Below are positions 46,601-53,918 of a stretch of 64,000 bases of DNA, in pieces. Position 1 is the first letter of the stretch, and the number at the start of each line of letters is the position of its first letter. This DNA comes from Macrostomum hystrix. Its lineage: Eukaryota; Platyhelminthes; Macrostomidae. The stretch is from positions 3,325,001 through 3,389,000 of the forward strand of contig CATNEN010000025.1 in assembly GCA_950097015.1 (NCBI GenBank), written 5' to 3'. Made by a program: the position numbers and the translations under genes. The notes beneath the pieces were generated by a model that ran no database searches, had not been told where the DNA came from, and saw nothing but the letters and a program-made list of their open reading frames with translations.

Positions 46601-49298
46601 CTGCCTCAGACTAGACACTAACACTGACAGCCACCTCACTCCTCCTGCCTCAGACTAGACACTAACACTGACAGCCACCTCACTCCTCCTGCCTCAGACT
46701 AGACACTAACACTGACAGCCACCTCACTCCTCCTGCCTCAGACTAGACACTAACACAGACAGCCACCTCACTCCTCCTGCCTCAGACTAGACACTAACAC
46801 TGACAGCCACCTCACTCCTCCTGCCTCACACTAGACACTAACACTGACAGCCACCTCACTCCTCCTGCCTCAGACTAGACACTAACACAGACATTTTATT
46901 TCGGATGTTAGCCAGCGTCACACATGGATTTTGTCTCGCACGAACTAGAAAGGACAACAAAAACAATTTTGTAAATTTCCTACTTTGAGCTAAGCTTCAT
47001 AGCAAAGGTAAGCAGGCAGCAGAGTGTGGCACAGAAATAGTCGATTCTGCTTGTCACTTTCCGACACCCGAATAATCCAAGACAACACGAAATTTTGCTG
47101 CGGACATCTTTTTGAAGGCTACAGAGTGCCGCAGCTCAATGCATGTTCTCAGAATTATTTTGCAACCGCGCTCTGACTGTGACTATAAGCAGGCTCCACC
47201 TTGTCTCACTAAGGGATTGAGATGAAAGCGAGCAGGGTGAGATAAATCGCGGGCCCGGAGAGGCTTGAGTTGTCGATTTACTTCGCAATTCTTTTACGTT
47301 GCAGTTTCTAGAATTTTTTTTATCTGTGAAACTAAAGGAGCTACCGAAAATACATATTCGAAATTATCGGTCTACTTAACAGTTTCTGTCAGCTCTCTGT
47401 CAGTCCTTCAGTTCCTGTCAATTCTGTCAGTTCCTGTCAGTTCCTGTCAGTTCCTGTCAGTTCCTGTCAGTTCTCTGTCAGTTCCTGTCAGTTCCTGTCA
47501 GCTCCTTTCAGTTCTCTGTCAGTTCCTGTCAGTTCCTGTCAGCTCCTTTCAGTTCCTGTCAGTTCTCTGTCAGTTCCTGTCAGTTCTCTGTCAGTTCCTG
47601 TCAGTTCCTGTCAGTTCCTGTCAGTTCTCTGTCAGTTCCTGTCAGTTCCTGTCAGTTCTCTGTCAGTTCCTGTCAGTTCCTGTCAGCTCCTTTCAGTTCT
47701 CTGTCAGTTCCTGTCAGTTCCTGTCAGCTCCTTTCAGTTCTGTCAGCCCTGTCAGTTCTCTGTCAGTTCCTGTCAGTTCCTGTCAGTTCTCTGTCAGTTC
47801 CTGTCAGTTCCTGTCAGTTCCTGTCAGTTCTCTGTCAGTTCCTGTCAGTTCCTGTCAGTTCTCTGTCAGTTCCTGTCAGTTCCTGTCAGCTCCTTTCAGT
47901 TCTCTGTCAGTTCCTGTCAGCTCCTTTCAGTTCTCTGTCAGTTCCTGTCAGTTCCTGTCAGCTCCTTTCAGTTCTGTCAGCCCTGTCAGTTCTCTGTCAG
48001 TTCCTGTCAGTTCCTGTCAGTTCTCTGTCAGTTCCTGTCAGTTCCTGTCAGTTCTGTGTCAGTTCCTGTCAGTTCCTGTCAGCTCCTGTCAGTTACTGTC
48101 AGTTCCTGTCAGTTCTCTGTCAGTTCCTGTCAGTTCCGTCAGTTCCGTCTTGTACACAGCTATTTTATCTGTTAAACTGAACTTTAGTGTAGCAATACTT
48201 TTTATCTTAAAGGATCAATGTGTATTATCGACAATAAAGGATTTCTAAGAATTGAAACGTGAGCAAAATTTCCCTATATTGAATATCTTAGATGAAAATT
48301 TCATTACATCAAGACATGGAAACATCACAAGAAAAAAATACGTATACTAAAAATGAAAATTCCGAGAAACAAAATACCCCATGGTGAAACAATCCCTGCA
48401 TTAAATTATCCCAAATACTAGGCACTGAGCACATTTGCCGCAATTTTAAATTGTCCATGCAGGGGTTTTTCGTGTCCCTGTTGTTCTGCTTTGTAAATTC
48501 TGACGTACACAAGGAGCTCAAGCGAAACCTTCTCGAGACCAAACTGGGCCGGTGGCTCAAGCGGAAAGGCTACATTCGGCCTCTGCAGGATGTCTATGGC
48601 CTGGAGCCCGAGACCCGGCGGGCCAATCGGCGAACTCGAGCCAGACCCGACAATGGCAACGGAGTGAGTCACTCACGGACTGCTCACTGAAAGATTTCAG
48701 ATTGGTGATTGGTCACTCTGTTTACTGCCTGGTTAATGATTGGTCACTCTGTTGTTTACTGCCTGGTTAATGATTGGTCATTCTGTTTACTGCCTGGTTA
48801 ATGATTGGTCACTCTGTTTACTGCCTGGTTAATGATTGGTCACTCTATTTACTGCCTGGTTAATGATTGGTCACTCTGTTTACTGCCTGGTTAATGATTG
48901 GTCACTCTGTTTACTGCCTGGTTAATGATTGTTCACTCTATTTACTGCCTGGTTAATGATTGGTCACTCTGTTTACTGCCTGGTTAATGATTGGTCATTC
49001 TGTTTACTGCCTGGTTAATGATTGGTCACTCTATTTACTGCCTGGTTAATGATTGGTCACTCTGTTTACTGCCTGGTTAATGATTGGTCACTCTATTTAC
49101 TGCCTGGTTAATGATTGGTCACTCTATTTACTGCCTGGTTAATGATTGGTCACTCTGTTCACTGCCTGGTTAATGATTTGCCACTGTGTTCACCGCCCGA
49201 TTAATAGCAATAATGCAATTTACACTCATTTTTCACAGGTGGAAGACCCGAATCTACCTCTTAAGACGCAATGCGATGTTGCTGTAACAAACGAGTAA
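16616..49298 (+). CDS. class B (secretin-family) GPCR with two HRM domains
   Basis: Eleven coding exons (listed separately) join in frame to about 611 residues: signal peptide, two HRM ligand-binding domains, seven membrane segments and a basic tail. Class B1 receptors bind peptide hormones through the HRM ectodomain and signal mainly through Gs at the plasma membrane. Family marks seen: six cysteines in each HRM with FDG..CWP and FDN..CWP; RRLHCQRNCIHINMF at TM2; WVFVEALHLYMLIF at TM3; the ECL1/ECL2 cysteine pair (VAICRS and NRECWRK); YRKLWKSTAVL before TM6; FNSFQGFFVSLLFCF at TM7. The YRKLxKST block is nearer PTH/secretin-type receptors than calcitonin or CRF types, but I do not assign a subfamily. 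Every intron contains tandem repeats. Two HRM domains in one receptor is unusual; one may be used at a time by splicing. Confidence 0.9.
16722..16917. repeat. 34-bp repeat, left flank of hexamer array
   Basis: Four to five copies of a unit containing CTCGCCGCTGTCTACTTCTC. One and a half copies of the same unit reappear at 20007-20061, on the far side of the hexamer array. Confidence 0.88.
16918..20006. repeat. CTCATT/CTCATA hexamer array, 3.1 kb
   Basis: About 510 hexamers. CTCATA occurs every 2-6 units and builds longer repeats; rare marker variants (CTAATT, CTTATT, CAGACT, CATTTCC) recur around 17390-17900, 17870-18090, 18690-18950 and 19100, showing duplication of blocks of about 0.3-0.9 kb. 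The 1040-residue Met/Arg/Ser frame on the minus strand is repeat translation. Lies in GPCR intron 1. Confidence 0.98.
20062..20527. other. unique intronic DNA
   Basis: AT-rich sequence within GPCR intron 1; no exon signal seen. Confidence 0.4.
20528..22590. repeat. 35-bp minisatellite, about 59 copies
   Basis: Unit GAGAGGGTAATGACCGATGT then ACTGAATGACCTTCA. Several variants (gctaatgacc, gtagtgaccaa, gtgtaatgacc) recur as ordered groups, e.g. 20930-21160 resembles 21170-21400, indicating block duplication. The last eight copies are uniform. Lies in GPCR intron 1. Confidence 0.97.
22591..23084. other. unique intronic DNA with a short 9-bp repeat
   Basis: Only the TATTATGAT array (22866-22917, about five copies) stands out. 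No exon signal. Confidence 0.5.
23085..23810. repeat. 24-bp minisatellite, about 30 copies
   Basis: Unit GATGACTAATGAAGCTTGTG plus TAAT. The first copies have aattaagc, later ones aatgaagc, and the last six gaataatg, a directional gradient of variants. The period of 24 leaves one frame open (MMTNEACV). Confidence 0.97.
23811..24685. other. unique intronic DNA
   Basis: Inside GPCR intron 1. A loose cluster of gacgttgataaa-like words at 24170-24270; no exon seen. Confidence 0.4.
24690..31548. repeat. TCTACTCCAATC 12-bp satellite, 6.9 kb
   Basis: About 570 units of TCTACTCCAATC with CAG and CGG variants (ccagtc, ccggtc) and a recurrent marker block CTCCATCTCTACTAGAACCT. It has large higher-order structure, including a 1221-bp tandem duplication (separate entry). 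All long frames here (VETGVEIG, SRDW, TPIS repeats) are its translation. On the sense strand the unit is pyrimidine-rich. Lies in GPCR intron 1. Confidence 0.98.
25118..27531. repeat. 1221-bp tandem duplication inside the 12-bp satellite
   Basis: Copies at about 25118-26310 and 26339-27531. The 597 bases at 25702-26298 translate identically, over 198 codons, to those at 26923-27519, a shift of exactly 1221 bp. This implies a recent duplication, or an assembly artefact. Confidence 0.88.
31674..31855 (+). CDS. possible alternative GPCR exon 1b with signal peptide
   Basis: An ATG directly after an AG (gcaaccag) opens 60 codons and ends in phase 2 at a perfect donor (cctga/gtgagt). Residues 19-31 (PLLLLLCVPLLSA) form a signal-peptide core with an SAA-E cleavage site. 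An acceptor at 32853 (aatgcgcag, one base upstream of CCG) is in matching phase and would join it to the HRM1 exon. It could instead join the acceptor at 32010, giving a 66-residue secreted peptide that ends CQEDS. Both joins are inference. Confidence 0.4.
32011..32092 (+). CDS. candidate nested exon after a strong acceptor
   Basis: The acceptor tttgctttctttcccag is one of the best in the window. With two bases completing a codon it reads AKRTVEESTSLLPDSTVLQK and onward to a TGA; in phase 0 it reads MPRGQLKKVRVFCQIRLCC. No donor of the right phase is visible upstream for the first reading. May be a decoy. Confidence 0.22.
32200..32795. repeat. GTGTCAGATA-based array
   Basis: 32200-32365: nine 18-bp copies of GGGTGTCAGATACGACAT. 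After that, longer irregular units; a block of about 130 bp at 32459-32590 is repeated at 32657-32790 (198-bp offset), separated by four 16-bp copies of AGATAAGGGGCGGGGT. It ends 50 bp before the HRM1 exon. Confidence 0.9.
32873..33316 (+). CDS. GPCR exon 2: first HRM domain
   Basis: 148 codons, phase 0 to phase 0; acceptor catccatccag, donor GGTGAGC. After an Ala/Glu-rich start, six cysteines follow the HRM plan: TKCSAL, RFCPAVFDGFACWPRT, RLPCPVG, AWRRCRLDGRWEF, YSNYSLC. Likely N-glycosylation at NGS, NGT and NYS. A very long Ala-rich insertion-free domain on one exon; many animal HRM domains are split by introns. The ATG at 32846 lies in the same frame but gives no signal peptide, so I prefer a spliced start. 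An alternative acceptor at 32853 would extend it for exon 1b. Confidence 0.88.
33405..33990. repeat. 22-bp minisatellite, about 26 copies
   Basis: Unit GATCATTGTGAATCAAACAG plus AG, with ACCAG and GATAATTG variants. GPCR intron 2. Confidence 0.97.
33991..34636. other. unique intronic DNA
   Basis: GPCR intron 2. Minus-strand frames at 34132-34563 overlap plus-strand ones; no motifs or splice support. Confidence 0.4.
34637..34765. repeat. 14-bp repeat CCTGTCAATCTCAC
   Basis: About nine imperfect copies in GPCR intron 2. Confidence 0.85.
34870..35430. repeat. degenerate TCTACCCCAATC array
   Basis: About 45 imperfect 12-bp units, closely related to the TCTACTCCAATC satellite of intron 1 but with CCCC in place of CTCC and more decay. 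The same repeat family is thus present in two introns of one gene. Confidence 0.9.
35431..36290. other. unique intronic DNA with a (GA)n run
   Basis: GPCR intron 2. A 26-bp (GA)n at 36078-36103 and a tagcaaacactccatcatc stretch near 35889; no exon seen. Confidence 0.4.
36283..37152. repeat. 20-bp minisatellite before the HRM2 exon
   Basis: About 43 copies of GAGCACAGTCAGTCAGATTT, variants GTCGG, GTAAG and CTTCACACTT. It opens with the leader AGGAGCAGACTTGCTTAG at 36280. The same leader plus three to four units recurs just after the exon (37583-37650). Confidence 0.97.
37205..37540 (+). CDS. GPCR exon 3: second HRM domain
   Basis: 112 codons, phase 0 to phase 0; acceptor ttcgaactgcccacag (an alternative AG at 37218-37219 removes five codons), donor CTG/gtgagc. 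A complete second HRM: NRTCQSL, TGCLPTFDNIICWPGARAG, YMSCPDY, AWRVCLKDGSWH, GWTNFTDC, six cysteines. N-glycosylation sites at NRT, NAT and NFT. It runs directly into TM1, as the membrane-proximal HRM should. It resembles textbook class B ectodomains more closely than HRM1 does (WTNFTDC versus NYSLC), so it is probably the ancestral one. Confidence 0.92.
37583..37650. repeat. 20-bp minisatellite remnant after the HRM2 exon
   Basis: Leader AGGAGCAGACTTGCTTAG followed by three to four GAGCACAGTCAGTCAC-type units: a short direct repeat of the start of the array on the other side of the exon. Confidence 0.93.
37790..37881 (+). CDS. GPCR exon 4: TM1
   Basis: Acceptor cacattcgcag, donor ttcag/gtgagc; phase 0 to 2. 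Encodes QLRVIHSIGHIGYGISLVFL and onward LLAICILAAFR, the first membrane helix. Confidence 0.9.
37985..38592. repeat. 14-bp repeat TGGTCATGGAATAT
   Basis: About 40 copies; the central 30 nearly perfect, the left edge decayed (TAGAATGT). GPCR intron 4. Confidence 0.96.
38646..38751 (+). CDS. GPCR exon 5: TM2
   Basis: Acceptor aactggcgcag, donor CAA/gtgagg; phase 2 to 0. RRLHCQRNCIHINMFVAFAL matches the class B TM2 signature (RxLHCxRNYIHxNLF). Confidence 0.92.
38803..39545. mobile_element. decayed second copy of the hAT MITE
   Basis: Starts CAGGGAAAAAATTCCC, then GCGGGCCACAAAGCTTC and CCCCTGGCCCCTTTGAATCC, matching in order the right end of the 3418-4043 MITE read in reverse, and then runs into the same 16-bp minisatellite. 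The other end is not recognisable. GPCR intron 5. Confidence 0.6.
38870..39540. repeat. 16-bp minisatellite CCCCTGTCTTATCTCT
   Basis: About 41 copies with CTCATC/CTTATC/CTGTC variants. The reverse complement differs from the MITE's unit at 3500-3950 mainly by one base (CACGGG versus CAGGGG). Confidence 0.96.
39607..39766 (+). CDS. GPCR exon 6: ECL1 cysteine, TM3, start of TM4
   Basis: Acceptor aattccttcagcag, donor TGGG/gtaagt; phase 0 to 1. VAICRSHQS holds the conserved TM3 cysteine; WVFVEALHLYMLIF is the TM3 signature; SYMVIGWG begins TM4. Confidence 0.93.
39767..40284. other. unique intronic DNA
   Basis: First part of GPCR intron 6; no exon signal. Confidence 0.4.
40285..40680. repeat. 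7-bp pyrimidine repeat CTCTCCT
   Basis: About 55 copies with CTTTCCT and CTGTCTC variants; pure pyrimidine on the sense strand over long runs. GPCR intron 6. Confidence 0.95.
40924..41057 (+). CDS. GPCR exon 7: TM4, ECL2, start of TM5
   Basis: Acceptor gatgtcag/GC, donor TTC/gtaagt; phase 1 to 0. GAPCLFTGIWVALRL, then NRECWRKY with the ECL2 cysteine, then IWLLNVYLCLLVF. Confidence 0.92.
41058..41635. other. unique intronic DNA
   Basis: First part of GPCR intron 7; AT-rich, no exon signal. Confidence 0.4.
41636..42176. repeat. 20-bp repeat GAGATAAGCAGTGACACTGT
   Basis: About 26 copies, some with a CACTCACTGT insertion and GGGATAAG variants. GPCR intron 7. The 380 bp that follow, up to exon 8, are unique with no other signal. 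Confidence 0.96.
42557..42648 (+). CDS. GPCR exon 8: end of TM5, ICL3
   Basis: Acceptor gccccactccag, donor TACAG/gtgaga; phase 0 to 2. VNAGLFARIVRELFVKMRNQ then a polar loop ending QNYR. Confidence 0.92.
42695..42838. repeat. 12-bp repeat GAGATAAACTGT
   Basis: About 11 copies with GAGACAAAATAG variants, occupying most of the 247-bp GPCR intron 8. Confidence 0.93.
42896..43046 (+). CDS. GPCR exon 9: TM6, ECL3
   Basis: Acceptor acaaattacag, donor CAG/gtaagt; phase 2 to 0. YRKLWKSTAVLVIVFGIYYL is the TM6 signature with the basic start typical of class B; ends YEHFFNSFQ. Confidence 0.93.
43103..46893. repeat. 44-bp minisatellite, about 86 copies
   Basis: Unit GACAGCCACCTCACTCCTCC, then TG(C/T)CTCA(C/G)ACTAG and ACACTAACACT. 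Point variants (TTACACTAG, CTTCTGCC, ACATTGAC, ACAGACAG) recur in ordered groups of about 3-6 units, showing block-wise expansion. GPCR intron 9. Confidence 0.98.
46894..47387. other. unique intronic DNA
   Basis: Spacer between the two arrays of GPCR intron 9; no exon signal. Confidence 0.4.
47388..48150. repeat. 10-bp repeat TTCCTGTCAG
   Basis: About 75 units, with TTCTCTGTCAG and CTCCTTTCAG variants. Nearly every unit is a pyrimidine run plus CAG. GPCR intron 9; it ends about 310 bp before the real exon-10 acceptor. Confidence 0.97.
48463..48663 (+). CDS. GPCR exon 10: TM7 and cytoplasmic tail
   Basis: Acceptor tgtccatgcag, donor GGA/gtgagt; phase 0 to 0. GFFVSLLFCFVNSDVHKELK follows NSFQ of exon 9 to form the class B TM7 signature, then a basic tail (RRANRRTRARP). 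Confidence 0.93.
48707..49195. repeat. 31-bp minisatellite, about 16 copies
   Basis: Unit GCCTGGTTAATGATTGGTCA plus CTCTGTTTACT; fills nearly all of the 575-bp GPCR intron 10. Confidence 0.97.
49239..49298 (+). CDS. GPCR exon 11: C-terminus and stop
   Basis: Acceptor tttttcacag, 19 codons (VEDPNLPLKTQC...) and TAA at 49296-49298. An alternative: aacga/gtaagc is a usable donor overlapping the stop, and a good acceptor (ttatctctctcag) lies at 49530, which would end the protein DHTPSR instead. Confidence 0.75.
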   Translation: MEDPNLPLKTQCDVAVTNE

Positions 49299-49655
49299 GC
49301 AAGTGTAGTTTGAATAATCTGACAGCAATTGTTTTCAGACACTCAGAATTTCTCGATTTCTTTACAATAACGCACGCGTTTCGGAAAGTTTGTATACAAC
49401 TGCACATTTCTGAAATATGCATATCTTAATTGTTCAAGGACCTATATCACTCCGCTTTGAATCCAGTACATTGATAGACATCACTAATTTCTTTGTTATT
49501 GAAGAATGTTAATTTTTATCTCTCTCAGCCACACTCCAAGCCGATGAAAGGCTGCCAATCACTCAATTTCACAGTAAAATTCTCGATAATACAGCCACCT
49601 CACTTGTCGCGGAATGGGCGACACTCGCCACCACGCTGCGTCTTCGGACCGCCCT
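49299..49655. other. GPCR 3' flank
   Basis: Unique DNA; probably 3' untranslated region. No clear AATAAA within it. Confidence 0.4.
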
Positions 49656-49659
49656 GTGG

Positions 49660-50018
49660 ATAAGTCAGTCACCTCACTCACAGCGCAGGGAAAACCCTCA
49701 CATAGACAGCCATCTCATTCCGCGTAGAGAAAACCTCGCAAAGACAACCACCTCACTCCCGCGAAGAGAAAACCTTTATGCAGACAACCACCTCACTCCC
49801 GCGCAGGGAAAACCATCGTATAGACAGCCACCTCGCTCCCGCGCAGAGAAAACCTTCATACAGACAGCCACCCCACTCCGGCGAAAAAACCTTCAATCAG
49901 ACAACCACCTCACTCCCGCGCAGAGAAAACCTTCATACAGACAGCCAACTCACTCCCGCGCAGAGAAAACCTTCATACAGACAGCCAACTCACTCCCGCG
50001 CAGAGAAAACCCCAGCAT
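49660..50018. repeat. 40-bp repeat, about 9 copies
   Basis: Unit CAGACAGCCACCTCACTCCC plus GCGCAGAGAAAACCTTCATA. The block GACAGCCACCTCACTCC is identical to the start of the 44-bp unit in intron 9. Confidence 0.93.
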
Positions 50019-50745
50019 AGATAATCAATGTTGCAATCTTTATGAATTAAATCTTTAACATTCATCATGTCCTCTAACTAACTGAACCAGTTTTGTGAAC
50101 TCTTGAAGATTTTTGTCATGAAAAGGACAAAGATTTCGGCGGAATTGGCACACTTAACTTTATTATAATCACATTCGCTTATAAAACTGTTTGAGCTCTT
50201 AGCACGAAGAGTATGCCAGCTGCACCTGTTAATCTTTTTCCTGAACTCTCATTACACTTGCCGCTAATTGCTTGAAGAATTGCATGCCGCACTTTTACCT
50301 GCCGGCGATTGACGTCTAACCTGCTAATCTTTTCATTATTTTGCTTTTGCAACCAGAAATCAGCGCCTCCGGCCTTTAAATACCAAACAGAGAAATTCCT
50401 TCGCATGGCAGTTGATTTAGTGCATTTTCACTGGACTACGAATGACGGAAACTACGAAAAAAAAACACTTTTTCCACGTGATTGTTTCTGTTTTACTTAA
50501 CGGATGAGTTGGAAAGCCCGATATTTAACCCACCAATTGCCGCTATGCTTCAGTGATTCTGTGTTAAATAAATGCAAAAATACACTGTTTGCAAACTATT
50601 CTTTTAATGAAAAACAGTTATGTAGTTGCTTGCGATCCTACACAAAGTATCCATGGTCTACTATGGGCTATTTGTCAGACAATCGAGCAGCCAATTCGGG
50701 ATAAGAATTTAACAGTACAAGGGAAAGAAAATTTAATCGAGAGAT
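50019..50745. other. unique DNA with no gene seen
   Basis: A possible AATAAA at 50566 is the only gene-related signal. Confidence 0.35.
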
Positions 50746-50749
50746 TGAG

Positions 50750-52783
50750 CCAGTGGGAGAGTATATTTCGACAAGAGGAGAGTAGATGGGGTAGAGTGAG
50801 ACAAGAGGAGAGTAGATGGGGTAGATTAATACAAGAGAAGAGTAGATGGGGTAGAGTGAGACAAGAGGAGAGTAGATGGGGTAGATTGAGACAAGGGGAG
50901 AGTAGATGGGGTAGAGTGAGACAAGGGGAGAGTAGATGGGGTAGAGTGAGACAAGAGGAGAGTAGATGGGGTAGAGTGAGACAAGGGGAGAGTAGATGGG
51001 GTAGATTGAGACAAGGGGAGAGTAGATGGGTTAGATTGAGACACGGGGAGAGTTGATGGGGTAGATTGAGACAAGGGGAGAGTAGATGGGGTAGATTGAG
51101 ACAAGGGGAGAGTAGATGGGGTAGAGTGAGACAAGGGGAGAGTAGATGGGGTAGATTGAGACAAGGGGAGAGTAGATGGGGTAGAGTGAGACAAGGGGAG
51201 AGTAGATGGGTAGAGTGAGACAAGGGGAGAGTAGATGGGTAGAGTGAGACAAAGGGAGAGTAGATGGGGTAGAGTGAGACAAGGAGAGAGTAGATGGGCT
51301 AGAGTGAGACAAAGGGAGAGTAGATGGGGTAGAGTGAGACAAAGGGAGAGTAGATGGGGTAGAGTGAGACAAAGGGAGAGTAGATGGGGTAGAGTGAGAC
51401 AAAGGGAGAGTAGATGGGGTAGATTGAGACAAAGGGAGAGTAGATGGGGTAGATTGAGACAAAGGGAGAGTAGATGGGGTAGATTGAGACAAAGGGAGAG
51501 TAGATGGGGTAGAGTGAGACAAGGGGAGAGTAGATGGGGTAGAGTGAGACAAAGGGAGAGTAGATGGGGTAGAGTGAGACAAAGGGAGAGTAGATGGGGT
51601 AGAGTGAGACAAAGGGAGAGTAGATGGGGTAGAGTGAGACAAGGAGAGAGTAGATGGGGTAGAGTGAGACAAAGGGAGAGTAGATGGGGTAGAGTGAGAC
51701 AAAGGGAGAGTAGATGGGGTAGAGTGAGACAAAGGGAGAGTAGATGGGGTAGATTGAGACAAAGGGAGAGTAGATGGGGTAGATTGAGACAAAGGGAGAG
51801 TAGATGGGGTAGAGTGAGACAAAGGGAGAGTAGATGGGGTAGAGTGAGACAAAGGGAGAGTAGATGGGGTAGAGTGAGACAAAGGGGGAGTAGATGGGGT
51901 AGATTGAGACAAAGGGAGAGTAGATGGGGTAGATTGAGACAAAGGGAGAGTAGATGGGGTAGATTGAGACAAAGGGAGAGTAGATGGGGTAGAGTGAGAC
52001 AAAGCGAGAGTAGATGGGGTAGAGTGAGACAAAGGGAGAGTAGATGGGGTAGAGTGAGACAAAGGGAGAGTAGATGGGGTAGAGTGAGACAAAGGGAGAG
52101 TAGATGGGGTAGAGTGAGACAAGGAGAGAGTAGATGGGGGAGAGTGAGACAAGGGGAGAGTAGATGGGGTAGAGTGAGGCAAAGGGAGAGTAGATGGGGT
52201 AGAGTGAGACAAAGGGAGAGTAGATGGGGTAGAGTAAGACAAAGGGAGAGTAGATGGGGTAGAGTGAGACAAAGGGAGAGTAGATGGGGTAGAGTGAGAC
52301 AAAGGGAGAGTAGATGGGGTAGATTGAGACAAAGGGAGAGTAGATGGGGTAGAGTGAGACAAAGGGAGAGTAGATGGGGTAGAGTGAGACAAAGGGAGAG
52401 TAGATGGGGTAGAGTGAGACAAAGGGAGAGTAGATGGGGTAGAGTGAGACAAAGGGAGAGTAGATGGGGTAGAGTGAGACAAAGGGAGAGTAGATGGGGT
52501 AGATTGAGACAAAGGGAGAGTAGATGGGGTAGAGTGAGACAAAGGGAGAGTAGATGGGGTAGAGTGAGACAAAGGGAGAGTAGATGGGGTAGAGTGAGGC
52601 AAAGGGAGAGTAGATGGGGTAGAGTGAGACAAAGGGAGAGTAGATGGGGTAGAGTGAGACAAAGGGAGAGTAGATGGGGTAGAGTGAGACAAGGGGAGAG
52701 TAGATGGGGTAGAGTGAGACAAAGGGAGAGTAGATGGGGTAGAGTGAGACAAGGGGAGAGTAGATTGGGTAGAGTGAGACAAG
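50750..52783. repeat. 30-bp minisatellite, about 68 copies
   Basis: Unit GAGAGTAGATGGGGTAGAGT plus GAGACAAGGG. Period 30 keeps frames open on both strands for up to 674 codons; these are repeat translations. Purine-rich on the plus strand. The first 450 bp is more diverged (AGGAG, GGGGAG) than the rest. Confidence 0.98.
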
Positions 52784-53222
52784 CTATTCCAGTATTGTAA
52801 ATTACAAAATTGCAGCCCAAATAAAAGAAGCAGGGGAATGACGAGACCACAGTTATTGTTTGACAAGGCCAGTGAGAACACTGTTATTAATGGTTTGTTT
52901 TATTTCTATGAAAGTTTTCTCAGTTGATCTATAGTTTGAAAGTGACAGTGAGAACACTGTTTTTTATGGTTTGTTTTATTTCTTATAAAGTTTTCTCTTC
53001 AAAGACACGGAAAAAAGATTACTAAGGCTCGACAAGCAAGTTTTAAAACTTTGTTGGATTCAGTTACTGAGCCAAGTGCTCATTCTCACAAGAGTAAGTA
53101 GTTAAGCTTTTCAGCATTGTACATGTTCCAGAGTAGTAGCAGCGCAGGAAAATCAAAATGTTTTTAAAATGATAAACTATAGAGGCCGTAAGTAAATAAA
53201 GTTTGTTAATTCGCAGTGCGGA
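52784..53222. other. unique DNA
   Basis: Contains a roughly 35-bp direct repeat (cagtgagaacactgtt near 52869 and 52946). No gene seen. Confidence 0.4.
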
Positions 53223-53351
53223 TCAGGTCAAGCTCGCCAGCAGTTGCAGATTTAGGTCGAGTCGAATCTGGGCATCCGCAATCGCCTGAAGTGTGGCGTA
53301 GTTTTCATTGGATGCAAATTTAACAGATTCATCCAAACCTTTATCAGTAAG
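53223..53351 (-). CDS. candidate terminal exon, unknown gene
   Basis: 43 codons to TGA after an acceptor (gataatgcag). LTDKGLDESVKFASNENYAT and onward to LDLNLQLLASLT reads like real protein. Its phase (0) does not match the donor of the next candidate exon upstream, so an exon may be missing between them. Family not recognised. Confidence 0.35.
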   Translation of the reverse strand, partial: LTDKGLDESVKFASNENYATLQAIADAQIRLDLNLQLLASLT

Positions 53352-53649
53352 CTGCATTATCTAGGCTTGCATTCTCAATATGAAATAACACTAAATAGAT
53401 TGGTATAGATTTCTATGCAGATTAAATGGCTACAACTACGAGTATCATTTCTAGGGTGTATTAGCTACTGTTGATTGACAGCTTCATTTAGCAACTGATT
53501 ATCAGTGCCTAGTCAGGATTTGATAGCTAAAATCTCATAATTTTACACACAAAGTCGTGTTAGATAATTATAGACTATACCTCAACATCAAAGGCCTAAA
53601 AACTATGATGGAGCTTTGATGTTGTTCTGGATTTGAAATCTTGACTCAC

Positions 53650-53812
53650 GAATATTTATTAAAACTGCCAAATAACTGCTTTATGGCATCGAAATCCACG
53701 GAATCTATTTTGCCACTCGAGTTCTTATTGCTGCTGCTGTTGCTAGTGCCGCTGCTGCTGCTGCTGCTTATGTCGCTATCATCAGCGTTTGAAGTTAGGC
53801 CCGCTGCATGGT
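53650..53812 (-). CDS. candidate Ser-rich exon, unknown gene
   Basis: Acceptor accaccatgcag, donor tattc/gtgagt. Encodes GLTSNADDSDISSSSSSG, then an Asn/Ser run and KIDSVDFDAIKQLFGSFNKY. Its phase matches the exon at 55695-55965. The Ser run comes from an AGC/GCT microsatellite, a weak reason for caution. Confidence 0.35.
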
Positions 53813-53918
53813 GGTTTAAATTCCTCTGTCGACCGTCGGGGAGACCCACAGAAGTGCAGCAAACACACACGACCTTGTTACCTAGGCAATCAGTAGGTGG
53901 TTGTTTAAGACTTTACAC

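Noticed and set aside
50826-52881. Open frames of 521-674 codons on both strands
   Set aside because: The 30-bp repeat keeps several frames open at once; identical peptides recur in rotation and no unique protein sequence is present.
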